Source: Geodermatophilus obscurus (GTDB lineage: Bacteria > Actinomycetota > Actinomycetes > Mycobacteriales > Geodermatophilaceae). Taken from it: a stretch of DNA of 32,175 nt. The notes under the pieces were generated by a model. That model had not been told where the DNA came from. It saw only the letters and a program-made list of their open reading frames with translations, and did not search any database. Every line of letters starts with the position of its first letter. Position 1 is the first letter of the stretch. A program made the translations under genes and the position numbers. This document shows, piece by piece, positions 24,588 through 32,174 of this stretch. The stretch lies in the NCBI RefSeq assembly GCF_900143215.1, contig NZ_FRDM01000040.1, forward strand, positions 1 to 32,175, given 5' to 3'.

Positions 24588-26245
24588 TGCTCCTCGCTGC
24601 CCCCGCCGCTCCGGCGGCGACCACCGTCGGGAACCCGGCGGTCAACATCTCGATCTTCGGGGCCTTCGTCCTCGTCACGCTGGCCATCACCTTCAAGGCC
24701 AGTCGCAACAACAAGAGCGCGGCCGACTACTACGCCGCCGGGCGCAACATCAGCGGCACCCAGAACGGCCTGGCCATCGCGGGTGACTACCTGTCGGCTG
24801 CGTCGTTCCTCGGCATCGCCGGCGCCATCGCCATCTACGGCTACGACGGCTTCCTGTACTCCATCGGCTTCCTCGTCGCCTGGCTGGTCGCCCTCCTGCT
24901 CGTCGCCGAGCTCATGCGCAACACGGCGCGGTACACGATGGCCGACGTGCTGGCCTTCCGGATGCGCCAGCGGCCCGTCCGCACCGCGGCGGCGACCTCG
25001 ACCCTCGTGGTCAGCCTCTTCTACCTCCTCGCCCAGATGGCCGGCGCCGGCGCGCTGGTCACCCTGCTGCTCGGCGTCACCGGAGAGCTGGCCCAGGCGG
25101 TCGTCGTGATCCTCGTCGGTGCGCTGATGATGGTCTACGTGCTCGTCGGTGGCATGCGCGGCACGACCTACGTGCAGATCATCAAGGCGACACTGCTCAT
25201 CGCCGGCGCCGCCGTGATGACGGTCTGGGTGCTGGGCAAGTACGGCTTCAACCTCTCTGCGCTGCTCGGCGGCGCGGTCGAGACCTCGGCGACCCAGGCC
25301 ACGCCGCGCGACGTCCTGTCCCCGGGGGGCCAGTACGGCGCCACCAGCATCTCGAAGCTGGACTTCATCTCGCTGGCGCTCGCGCTGGTGTTCGGGACGG
25401 CCGGCCTGCCGCACGTGCTGATGCGCTTCTACACCGTGCCGACGGCGAAGGACGCCCGTCGCTCGGTGGTCTGGGCGATCTGGCTGATCGGCATCTTCTA
25501 CCTGTTCAGCCTGGTGATCGGCTACGGCGCGGGCGCGCTGGTCGGCGCGGACACCATCCTGGCGGCGCCCGGAGCGGTCAACGCCGCAGCGCCGCTGCTG
25601 GCCTTCGAGCTCGGCGGCACGATCCTGCTCGGCGTCATCGCCGGCGTCGCGTTCGCGACGATCCTCGCGGTGGTCGCCGGCCTGACGATCACCGCGTCGG
25701 CGTCCTTCGCGCACGACATCTACGCCTCGGTCATCAAGAAGGGGCAGGTGAACCCGAACGCCGAGGTCAAGGTGGCCCGGATCGCGGCGATCGTTATCGG
25801 CGCCATCTCCATCGGGCTGGGCATCCTGGCGCTGCAGGCCGGGCTGAACATCGCCTTCCTGGTGGCCCTGGCGTTCGCCATCGCCGCCTCGGCGAACCTG
25901 CCGACGATCATCTACACCCTGTTCTGGCAGCGGTTCACCACGCAGGGCGCGCTCTGGTCGATCTACGGCGGGCTGATCACCTGCGTGACGCTCATCCTGT
26001 TCTCGCCGGTGGTGTCCGGGGCGCCCGTCAACCCGGCGACCGGCAAGAGCCCGTCGCTGATCCAGAACGTCGACTTCTCCTGGTTCCCGCTGAACAACCC
26101 CGGCCTGGTGTCGATCCCGCTGTCGTTCTTCCTCGGCTGGCTCGGCACGAAGCTGTCCAAGGAGCAGCCCGACGAGCTCAAGAACGCCGAGCTCGAGGTG
26201 CGGGCGCTCACCGGGATCGGTGCGGAGAAGGCCGTCGCCCACTGA
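24587..26245 (+). CDS. actP: Acetate/monocarboxylate sodium:solute symporter
   Basis: A 552-residue sodium:solute symporter with about 13 membrane helices. Family motifs are ADYYAAGRNISGTQNGLAIAGDYLSAASFLG (the SSS signature start), YTMADVLAFRMRQRPVRTAA, GGMRGTTYVQIIKA, FGTAGLPHVLMRFYTVP and ASANLPTIIYTLFW. These and the DUF485 partner identify the ActP/MctC acetate-type group, taking up acetate, propionate or pyruvate. The ATG at 24587 shares bases with the preceding stop. The exact substrate is inferred from the family. Confidence 0.93.
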   Translation: MLLAAPAAPAATTVGNPAVNISIFGAFVLVTLAITFKASRNNKSAADYYAAGRNISGTQNGLAIAGDYLSAASFLGIAGAIAIYGYDGFLYSIGFLVAWLVALLLVAELMRNTARYTMADVLAFRMRQRPVRTAAATSTLVVSLFYLLAQMAGAGALVTLLLGVTGELAQAVVVILVGALMMVYVLVGGMRGTTYVQIIKATLLIAGAAVMTVWVLGKYGFNLSALLGGAVETSATQATPRDVLSPGGQYGATSISKLDFISLALALVFGTAGLPHVLMRFYTVPTAKDARRSVVWAIWLIGIFYLFSLVIGYGAGALVGADTILAAPGAVNAAAPLLAFELGGTILLGVIAGVAFATILAVVAGLTITASASFAHDIYASVIKKGQVNPNAEVKVARIAAIVIGAISIGLGILALQAGLNIAFLVALAFAIAASANLPTIIYTLFWQRFTTQGALWSIYGGLITCVTLILFSPVVSGAPVNPATGKSPSLIQNVDFSWFPLNNPGLVSIPLSFFLGWLGTKLSKEQPDELKNAELEVRALTGIGAEKAVAH

Positions 26246-26295
26246 ACGAGGCCCCCGTGCCCCCCACCGCTCGGTGGAGGACCCTGTCCTCCCCT

Positions 26296-26357
26296 TGACG
26301 GCCCCCCTGCCCCCGCCATTCGCGGGCTCGCGGCGGGACCCTGCACGGGGGCCGTCA
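26296..26357 (+). terminator. Branched hairpin after the symporter
   Basis: The outer stem TGACGGCCCCC (26296-26306) pairs perfectly with 26347-26357. Inside is a smaller CCCGCC/GGCGGG stem. It lies 50 bases after the symporter stop and is a likely first terminator of the operon. Confidence 0.55.
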
Positions 26358-26424
26358 GGCTCGGGGCGGGACCCGGGACGGGGCCGGCGGGGCCCCGCAC
26401 GGGGGCCGGTTCCAGCACCTCGCC

Positions 26425-26458
26425 AGGCGCGCGTCCCCGTTCGCGGGGGCGCGCGCCT
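26425..26458 (+). terminator. GC hairpin with UUCG loop
   Basis: AGGCGCGCG and CGCGCGCCT pair, followed inward by a T-G pair, CCCC/GGGG and a G-C pair closing a TTCG tetraloop: about 15 bp in all. It is a very stable hairpin and probably a second terminator of the symporter operon. Confidence 0.6.
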
Positions 26459-26481
26459 CGCGCGTTCCGGGCGTTGCCGAC

Positions 26482-26560
26482 GATCAGCTGGGCTGACCAC
26501 CGCCGGTCCTGGCTCACAACCGGGAGTGAGCCGGGACCGGCAACGGTCAGCTGGGCTGAT
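26482..26560. repeat. Composite long imperfect palindrome
   Basis: The whole stretch folds as one long hairpin: GATCAGC/GCTGATC, an unpaired TGG on each side, GCTGACC/GGTCAGC, a short internal loop, then a 16-base stem (26502-26517 with 26526-26541, one mismatch) around AACCGGGA. Read the other way, 26481-26503 and 26544-26566 are 23-base direct repeats with two differences. No protein is convincing here. It looks like an extragenic palindromic element or a regulator-binding array. Confidence 0.7.
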
Positions 26561-26583
26561 CACCGCGGGCAGGCGCGGGAGGC

Positions 26584-26805
26584 TCAGGAAGCGGGTGCGG
26601 ACCCGGGAGCCAGGACGGCGTCGGCGGGCGCGACCGGAGCCGGGACGACGGCGTGGACGCGGCGGTGGCGGACGGCCCAGCGGGTGACCAGACCGGTGAG
26701 GACGACGAGACCGGCGACCAGGTGCTCGCCGGGCGCGACGACCGCGACGGCGAGGGCCGCGGCGTAGACCACCGTCAGCAGGACGGCGGGGAGTGACAGG
26801 TGCAC
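26584..26805 (-). CDS. Small two-helix membrane protein
   Basis: A 73-residue protein with two membrane helices (about residues 6-26 and 29-45), a basic cytoplasmic turn (RWAVRHRRVH) and an Ala/Pro tail. The start GTG at 26805 is supported by a strong GGAGGAG six bases upstream. The frame continues further up without a ribosome site. It is downstream of the manganese catalase gene on the same strand (about 100 bases) and may share its transcript. Family not recognised. Confidence 0.65.
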   Translation of the reverse strand: MHLSLPAVLLTVVYAAALAVAVVAPGEHLVAGLVVLTGLVTRWAVRHRRVHAVVPAPVAPADAVLAPGSAPAS

Positions 26806-26906
26806 GGTGCTCTCCTCCGGCGGGGGCGGCCCGCCGGCCGGCGGCCGGGTCTGGGGTGACCCGGCCACCGGCGCGGCGACGGCGCGGGTGGAATGCGGTC
26901 AGGACC

Positions 26907-27767
26907 TCACTTGAGCATGTCCTTGGCCTTCTGCAGCAGCGACTGCCCGGGCATCTGTGGGGTGGAGAACAGCCGCGGGTCGCCGGGCGGCAGGATCGGG
27001 GCGTCCGCGGTCGCCTCGATCGGGCGGGCGCGGAACTCCGAGCGGCCGTCCACGGAGGGACCCGACGCCCACCGGCCGGCCGAGGCCTCGGGGCCGTCGG
27101 AGGCGTCGATGAAGGTGTAGCCGAGGTCGCCGACCTGCTCCTCCAGCGGGAAGGCCTCGGGCACCGGGATGCCCTCGATGCCGTCGGACTTGAGCTCCTC
27201 GGTCGCGGCCAGCCACTGCTGCTGGTGCATGTGGTCGCGGGTGATGAGGAAGCGCAGCATGTCCTTGACCCCGGGGTCGTCGGTCATGTTGTAGAGCCGG
27301 GAGACCTGCAGCCGGCCCTGCATCTCGGCGGTGGCGTTGTACATGAAGTCGGCCATGAGGTTGCCGCTCGCGGTGACGTACGCACCCGTCCACGGGTTGC
27401 CCATGGCGTCCATGTAGGACGCGCCCTGGCCGTTGGCGATGAGGTGCTGGGGGTTGTGCTGCCCGTAGCCGGCGGCGGCCTCCTTGGTGCGGTCGGCCGC
27501 GTCCGGCTTGAGCGGGGCGTGGTCGAGCAGCCGGTCGATCATCGTGACGATCATCTCGACGTGGGCCAGCTCCTCGGTGCCGATCGCCAGGAGCATGTCC
27601 TTGTACTTGCCGGGCAGCCGGCAGTTCCAGCCCTGCAGCAGGTACTGCGTGGCGACGGTCATCTCGCCCCACTGGCCGCCGAGGATCTCCTGCATCTTCC
27701 GGGCGAAGTCCGGGTCGGGACCATCGGGCTTGGCCTCGTACTGCAGGGCGTGGGTGTGCGTGAACAT
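26907..27767 (-). CDS. Manganese catalase
   Basis: A 286-residue dimanganese catalase that turns hydrogen peroxide into water and oxygen. The five metal ligands known from the Lactobacillus plantarum enzyme are all present at the same numbers: Glu35, Glu66, His69, Glu148 and His181. The surrounding motifs (GTEELAHVEMI, NATAEMQGRLQV, TRDHMHQQQW) are standard. The C-terminal ~60 residues are Pro/Gly-rich. The ATG at 27767 has AGGGAG seven bases upstream. It is a cytosolic enzyme, likely part of oxidative and desiccation tolerance. Confidence 0.97.
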   Translation of the reverse strand: MFTHTHALQYEAKPDGPDPDFARKMQEILGGQWGEMTVATQYLLQGWNCRLPGKYKDMLLAIGTEELAHVEMIVTMIDRLLDHAPLKPDAADRTKEAAAGYGQHNPQHLIANGQGASYMDAMGNPWTGAYVTASGNLMADFMYNATAEMQGRLQVSRLYNMTDDPGVKDMLRFLITRDHMHQQQWLAATEELKSDGIEGIPVPEAFPLEEQVGDLGYTFIDASDGPEASAGRWASGPSVDGRSEFRARPIEATADAPILPPGDPRLFSTPQMPGQSLLQKAKDMLK

Positions 27768-28038
27768 CAGTGGTCTCCCTGGCGTCGTCGCGACCACCGC
27801 CGGTGCGGTGACACCAGGGATCTGCCCGCGCCGCCTGGCCCGCCCGTGCCGAGCCTTGGCCCGGCGGTGCCAACCTCACTCCCGTCGGGACGGCTCCTGG
27901 CCGCGGTGCTCTGGGGAGACGCCCTGCGGGGTGGCGCGAGGAGTGGGGCCGGAGGCTCCCGCGATCGAGTGCCGGGCAGGGCTCCGCGGAGCTGGGGGAC
28001 GGCTCCTGGCCGCGGTGTCGGCCGGTAGGCCGACGATG
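27768..28038. other. Gap carrying a 22-bp exact direct repeat
   Basis: No gene is credible in this 271-base stretch between manganese catalase (its upstream side) and the end of the histidine kinase gene. It contains two identical 22-base copies of a sequence starting GGGACGGCTCCTGG, at 27887-27908 and 27996-28017. The catalase promoter should lie near 27790-27850, but no clear -35/-10 pair was recognised. Confidence 0.55.
27887..28017 (+). repeat. 22-bp direct repeat pair
   Basis: The copies at 27887-27908 and 27996-28017 are identical over 22 bases (GGGACGGCTCCTGGCCGCGG, then TG), spaced 109 bases apart start to start. The left copy lies just upstream of the catalase promoter region and the right copy just past the kinase stop. 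It could be a target-site remnant, a duplicated regulator site or part of a dispersed repeat. Confidence 0.7.
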
Positions 28039-28785
28039 TCAGCGATCGGGGAGCTGCACGGTCAGCCTCAGCGACTCCCCGTCGTCGTCCGCGACGATCC
28101 GGCCGCCGAGCTCGCCGGTCTGCCGCCGCACCGACCACAGGCCCAGGCCGGTGAGGTCCGGCGGGGGTGCCTCGGTGCGCAGGTGCCCGAGCAGCCGCTC
28201 CGGGCGCACGACGGCCTGCGTCAGCGCCAGGTCCACCCAGCCGGGGCGACATCGGACGGACAGCCGGACCGCCGCGCCGGCCCCGTGCCGGTGCGCGTTC
28301 TCCAGCAGGTTGGTGAGGATGCGCTGCACCCGGGCGTCGGCGACGGCGACGTCCTCGGTGCCCGGACCGAGCTCGAGGGTCAGCTGGGCGTCGGGCAGCC
28401 CGGAGGCGGACACCGACGCGCGGACGACGTCGCCCAGCCGGCGCGTTCCGCGACCCAGCGGCGCGGCTCCGCCCGTGGCAGCCGCCGTCCGCAGCATGGA
28501 GGCCAGGTGCGCGGTCTGCGCGCGGGCCAACTCCAGCACCTCACCGGGGTCCGGCGCCGGACCGGCGGACGGCCCGGCGTGCCCCAGGGCCTCCAGCAGC
28601 GCCTCGAGCGAGGCCAGCGGCGAGCGCATGTCGTGGCACAGCGCCTGGACCAGTGCCTCCGGGGCGTCCGGCAGCTCGGGGGTGTCGGGCGGCGCCGGCG
28701 TGCGGCGCCGCAGCAGGCGGCGCAGGGCGGCCGGCAGCACCCGGCTCGGCTCGGGGGACGTCGGGGGGTTGGCGGCGAGGGTCAT
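28039..28785 (-). CDS. Soluble histidine kinase, degenerate ATP site
   Basis: This 248-residue kinase has no membrane or sensor domain. A short Pro-rich front leads to the H-box ALCHDMRSPLASLEALLEAL with His51, then the N-box LTNLLENAHRHGAG and the G2-like LTGLGLWSVRRQTGELGG. The G1 box (DxGxG), normally between them, reads LALTQAVVRPE, so ATP handling may be impaired or altered. The ATG at 28785 has GGAGGTG upstream. It is transcribed divergently from a LuxR-type response regulator 59 bases away, its probable partner. Confidence 0.85.
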   Translation of the reverse strand: MTLAANPPTSPEPSRVLPAALRRLLRRRTPAPPDTPELPDAPEALVQALCHDMRSPLASLEALLEALGHAGPSAGPAPDPGEVLELARAQTAHLASMLRTAAATGGAAPLGRGTRRLGDVVRASVSASGLPDAQLTLELGPGTEDVAVADARVQRILTNLLENAHRHGAGAAVRLSVRCRPGWVDLALTQAVVRPERLLGHLRTEAPPPDLTGLGLWSVRRQTGELGGRIVADDDGESLRLTVQLPDR

Positions 28786-28844
28786 GGGCACCTCCGTGGT
28801 GCATCCGGTCAGCCGCGCCGGTGCAGCTGTCCGTCTGGGGAGAG

Positions 28845-29534
28845 ATGGAGCCAAGCGACGCCGGTGCTGAGCGCCGCCGACCTGTCGACGTCGTGCTCGT
28901 CGACGACCACCCGTTGTTCAGCCGCGGTCTGGCCCTGCTGCTGCCGGGTGTGAGCGAGGGACAGGTCCAGGTCGTGGCCACCACCGACGACGCCTCGGCG
29001 GCCGCGGCGATGGTGCGCCGGCACCATGCCGACGTCGCGGTCGTGGACCTGCACATGCCGCCGCCGGGCGGCACGCGGGCGATCGCGGCGATCCGCCGCG
29101 CGGACCCGACGGTGCGGGTGGTGGCGCTGTCCGGGCAGGCCGAGGAGGACGCCGTCCTGGAGGCGCTGCGGGCCGGGGCCGCGGCGTACCTGCCCAAGAC
29201 CGCCGACCCCGAGATGCTGGTGCGGCCGCTGCTGGCGGTGCTCGACGGCTGGTCGGTGGTCCCGGAGGAGCTGCTGCGCCGGCTGCTCGAGGACTCCGCG
29301 CCCTCCGGGGAGCAGGGCCTCGCGGATCGGTTGACCGCCGACGAGCGCCGGCTGTGGCGGCTGGTGGCCGACGGCACGAGCACGGTGGAGATCGCCACGA
29401 CCCTGCACGTGTCCGAGCGGACGGCGAAGCGGCTGGTCGCCGCGCTGCTGCGCACGCTGGGCGTGGCCACCCGCGTCGAGGCCGCGGCGCTGGCCGGGCG
29501 GGTGCACCTGGGCCGCACCGGCAGGCAGGGCTGA
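28845..29534 (+). CDS. LuxR/NarL-type response regulator
   Basis: This 229-residue two-domain response regulator has a receiver with Asp20, Asp21, phospho-acceptor Asp68 (VVDLHMP), Ser96 and Lys118 (YLPKTAD). A C-terminal LuxR helix-turn-helix covers about residues 168-226 (LTADERRLWRLVADGTSTVEIATTLHVSERTAKRL). The receiver is complete. The ATG at 28845 is preceded by GGGGAG. It is divergent from the kinase gene. Its targets are unknown; the nearby catalase is one possibility. Confidence 0.93.
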   Translation: MEPSDAGAERRRPVDVVLVDDHPLFSRGLALLLPGVSEGQVQVVATTDDASAAAAMVRRHHADVAVVDLHMPPPGGTRAIAAIRRADPTVRVVALSGQAEEDAVLEALRAGAAAYLPKTADPEMLVRPLLAVLDGWSVVPEELLRRLLEDSAPSGEQGLADRLTADERRLWRLVADGTSTVEIATTLHVSERTAKRLVAALLRTLGVATRVEAAALAGRVHLGRTGRQG

Positions 29535-29630
29535 GATCCGCACCGACGCAGGTCCGCATCCCATCGCCCCCCGGCTACCCACGACGGTGATCGACACGCG
29601 TGGTCCGGATCGTCCGCTCGGTGCGAGCGC

Positions 29631-31112
29631 TCAGTGGGGAGCCAGCGTCCCCGCCCACGTCCCCGACGATGCCGCCGCGGTGAAGACGGGCACCTCCGCG
29701 GCGGCCATGTCCACCGCGGCGTACCCCCCGCTCCCGGCGCCCACGCAGGCGACGACGGTGGCCAGCCCGGCCCGCCGTTGGAACACGCTCTGCTGCACCT
29801 GCCAGCCCACGACGGCGCGGCGCTGCAGCACCGCCTGCTCGCGCACCAGCCAGCCGCTGCGCACGCTGAACGACCGGGGCCCGGCCCCGTGCCCGAGCGC
29901 GTGGAAGCGGCCGATGCCCATGGGCACGCCCAGGACGGACAGGACGACGCCGGCGACCGGCACCCACCACCAGCCGAGGACGGCGGCCGCCCAGACCCCG
30001 GCCGCGGTGACCAGCAGCCCGGCGGCCAGCGCGCGCACCAGCCGCCGGCGCAGTGCCGCCGGCGGGTGGCCGGTCAGCGGGCCGGGGTACTCGACGAGGC
30101 GGCCCAGCAGCCGCAGCGCCTCGGCGCGCGGCCCCAGCGGCAGCAGCTGACCGCGGCGGTTGGCCTGACCCAGACCGGTGACCAGGGCGTTCACCCGGGC
30201 GGCGCGCACCCAGCGCATGCCCAGGCCCTCGCTGAGCGTGCCGCCCCGGATCCGGTCGACCTCCAACTCGGTGTGCCGCCGGGTGAGCAGCCCGCGGACG
30301 GCGACCAGCGAGCCGCCGCGCCGCACCAGCCGGTAGCGCCAGTTGACGACGGCCGCCCCGACCACCGCGGTCAGCGCCAGCAGCGGGACCGCGGCGACCA
30401 GCGCGGCGACGAGCACCGGCGGCGAGGGCTCGGGACCCGCGAAGTCCGGGACGACGGCGTCGGGCAGCTCCTGCACCAGCCGGAACAGCGTGCCGATCGC
30501 GGCCAGCGGTACGACGAGGTAGCTGCCGACCAGCGGCGCGTAGAGCAGCCAGCGGGGCTGGAAGCGGGACAGCTCCTCCTCGACCGGCGGCGCTCCGCCG
30601 TCCGTCCCACCCCCCGGCTCGCCGTCCGGTGCCGGCACCCCGGCGGGACGGCGGGAGAGCAGTCGCGCGCGCAGCCGGTCGCCCTCGGCGCGCGGGACGC
30701 CGTCGACGACGAGTTCCTCCTCGTTCGTCCCCACCGAGCCGGCCGCGGCGTCGATGCGGACCCGCACCAGCCCGAGCAGCCGGTGCAGCGGCGGCGTCTC
30801 CACCTCCACGCCGCGGATGCGGTCGTTGGGCACGGTGCGCACCGAGCGGGCCAGCAGCCCGCGGGTGACCACCACCGCCGTGGGCCCGTCGGCGTAGCCG
30901 AACCGCCACCAGCTCAGCACGGCGCCGGCCAGGGACAGGGCCGTGATGACCACCGCCATGACGACGACCGTGAGCAGGCCGTCGTCGAGGCCGACGACGG
31001 CGGCGACCGGGATGAGCACCGGCACCAGCTGGCGGGCCTGCCGGAAGGTGGCGGTGTGCACCAGCACGACGCGGGGTGACGTCCGCCGCGGCTGCGTGTC
31101 GGCGGTCGTCAC
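29631..31112 (-). CDS. Bacterial PH-domain membrane protein, YdbT-like
   Basis: A 493-residue membrane protein with repeated bPH2 (YdbS/YdbT-type) PH domains. The first follows two N-terminal helices (WWRFGYADGPTAVVVTRGLLARSV...). The second lies around residues 250-330 (VNWRYRLVRRGGSLVAVRGLLTRRHTELEVDRIRGGTLSEG), and the third near 400-480 (FSVRSGWLVREQAVLQRRAVVGWQVQQSVFQRRAGLATV). Helix pairs separate them. The GTG at 31112 overlaps the stop of the smaller partner (GTGA, 31109-31112). Bacillus YdbS/YdbT pairs protect against certain bacteriocins. The role here is not known. Confidence 0.9.
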   Translation of the reverse strand: MTTADTQPRRTSPRVVLVHTATFRQARQLVPVLIPVAAVVGLDDGLLTVVVMAVVITALSLAGAVLSWWRFGYADGPTAVVVTRGLLARSVRTVPNDRIRGVEVETPPLHRLLGLVRVRIDAAAGSVGTNEEELVVDGVPRAEGDRLRARLLSRRPAGVPAPDGEPGGGTDGGAPPVEEELSRFQPRWLLYAPLVGSYLVVPLAAIGTLFRLVQELPDAVVPDFAGPEPSPPVLVAALVAAVPLLALTAVVGAAVVNWRYRLVRRGGSLVAVRGLLTRRHTELEVDRIRGGTLSEGLGMRWVRAARVNALVTGLGQANRRGQLLPLGPRAEALRLLGRLVEYPGPLTGHPPAALRRRLVRALAAGLLVTAAGVWAAAVLGWWWVPVAGVVLSVLGVPMGIGRFHALGHGAGPRSFSVRSGWLVREQAVLQRRAVVGWQVQQSVFQRRAGLATVVACVGAGSGGYAAVDMAAAEVPVFTAAASSGTWAGTLAPH

Positions 31113-31618
31113 GTCGCCTCGTCGCGGACCAGCTCGGCCCGCCGCGCCAGGTCGTCGGCGACCCGCTGGGCCACGTCGGCCTCCAGGTGCAGCACCCGGA
31201 CCGTCCCCTGCGAGGACGCGGTCAGCACCGCCACCGTCGCCAGGCCGAACAGCTGCTGCAGCACGCCACGGGTGACGTCGACGGTCTGGATCCGCGAGAT
31301 GGGCACCAGCGTCCAGGTGCGGGTCAGCCAGCCGGTGAGGGTGTAGACCGCCTCGCCGGTGACCTCCCAGCGGTGCACGCGGTAGCGGACCCACGGCCGG
31401 ATGCCGATCGTCACGACGGCCTCCAGCACCACGAACGCCACGAGCGCCCAGCGCAGCGGCGACGGGAGTCCGCCGTCCGGGACGAAGACGAGGACGGCCG
31501 TGACCACGACGACCCAGAACAGCGCGCCGATCACGCCCTCGGTGACCCACAGGTTGATGGCCGAGCGGGACAGCGGCCAGGCGGGGTCGCGGACGGGCGC
31601 GGTGGCGTCGGCGGTCAT
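31109..31618 (-). CDS. Bacterial PH-domain membrane protein, YdbS-like
   Basis: A 169-residue protein with two membrane helices (about residues 27-48 and 58-75), followed by one bPH2 domain: VRYRVHRWEVTGEAVYTLTGWLTRTWTLVPISRIQTVDVTRG, then QLFGLATVAVLTASSQG. This is the YdbS layout. It is coupled to the larger YdbT-like gene by a four-base overlap, so both probably form one membrane complex. The ATG at 31618 is preferred (AGGA eight bases upstream); the ATG at 31627 is an alternative. Confidence 0.9.
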   Translation of the reverse strand: MTADATAPVRDPAWPLSRSAINLWVTEGVIGALFWVVVVTAVLVFVPDGGLPSPLRWALVAFVVLEAVVTIGIRPWVRYRVHRWEVTGEAVYTLTGWLTRTWTLVPISRIQTVDVTRGVLQQLFGLATVAVLTASSQGTVRVLHLEADVAQRVADDLARRAELVRDEAT

Positions 31619-31772
31619 CGGCTCCATCCTGTCAGCGAGCCCGACCGTGACCACGGGGTTCCGGCCGACCCTCCGGCGAGTCCGCGCGTGTCGCCTGCGA
31701 CGGCCTGGTGGTCACCGCGGTGCTGCGGGGCGCGTGGCCGCCTTCCGGGCCGGTGGCACGATGGGGCGCGTG

Positions 31773-32102
31773 ATGCCGCAGCAGGTCCCGACCGTGCCCG
31801 CCAGCGAGGTGCCCGAGGACGCCGTCGTCCTCGACGTCCGTGAGGACGACGAGTGGGTGACCGGCCACATCGACGGCGCCACCCACATCCCGATGGGTGA
31901 GGTCCCGGCGCGGCTGGACGACCTCCCCGAGGCCGATCCGCTCTACGTCACCTGCCGCGGCGGCGGGCGCTCGGCCCGCGTGGCCGCCTGGCTGAACGCC
32001 AACGGCTACGACGCGGTCAACGTGGGCGGCGGCATGGGCGAGTGGGAGGCCGCCGGCCGGCCGATGGTGAGCGAGACCGGCCAGCAGCCCTTCGTGCGCT
32101 GA
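31773..32102 (+). CDS. Rhodanese-like domain protein
   Basis: A 109-residue single-domain rhodanese with the start motif VVLDVREDDEWVTGHIDGATHIPMGE and the active-site loop YVTCRGGGRSARVA, where the Cys carries sulfur. The C-terminal motif is VNVGGGMGEWEAAGRPM. Such proteins move sulfane sulfur, with thiosulfate or a protein partner as donor; the partner is unknown. The ATG at 31773 has GGGG six bases upstream. An ATG at 31761 and GTG at 31770 are alternatives. The catalytic loop is complete. Confidence 0.93.
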   Translation: MPQQVPTVPASEVPEDAVVLDVREDDEWVTGHIDGATHIPMGEVPARLDDLPEADPLYVTCRGGGRSARVAAWLNANGYDAVNVGGGMGEWEAAGRPMVSETGQQPFVR

Positions 32103-32140
32103 CAGCCGGGGAGCATCGCAGCGAGCTCTGCGAGCGAGGA

Positions 32141-32174
32141 GCGGACCCCGGCGGGGAGCGGACCCCGGCGGGGA
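32141..32174 (+). repeat. Two 17-bp tandem repeats at the window end
   Basis: GCGGACCCCGGCGGGGA occurs twice in direct succession (32141-32157 and 32158-32174) and may continue beyond the window. The 40 bases before it (GAGCATCGCAGCGAGCTC...) are also rich in GAGC motifs. This is extragenic, after the rhodanese stop. Confidence 0.8.

Noticed and set aside
27998..28038. Terminator of the histidine kinase gene inside the repeat
   Set aside because: The 22-bp repeat has no internal dyad strong enough to be called a terminator.
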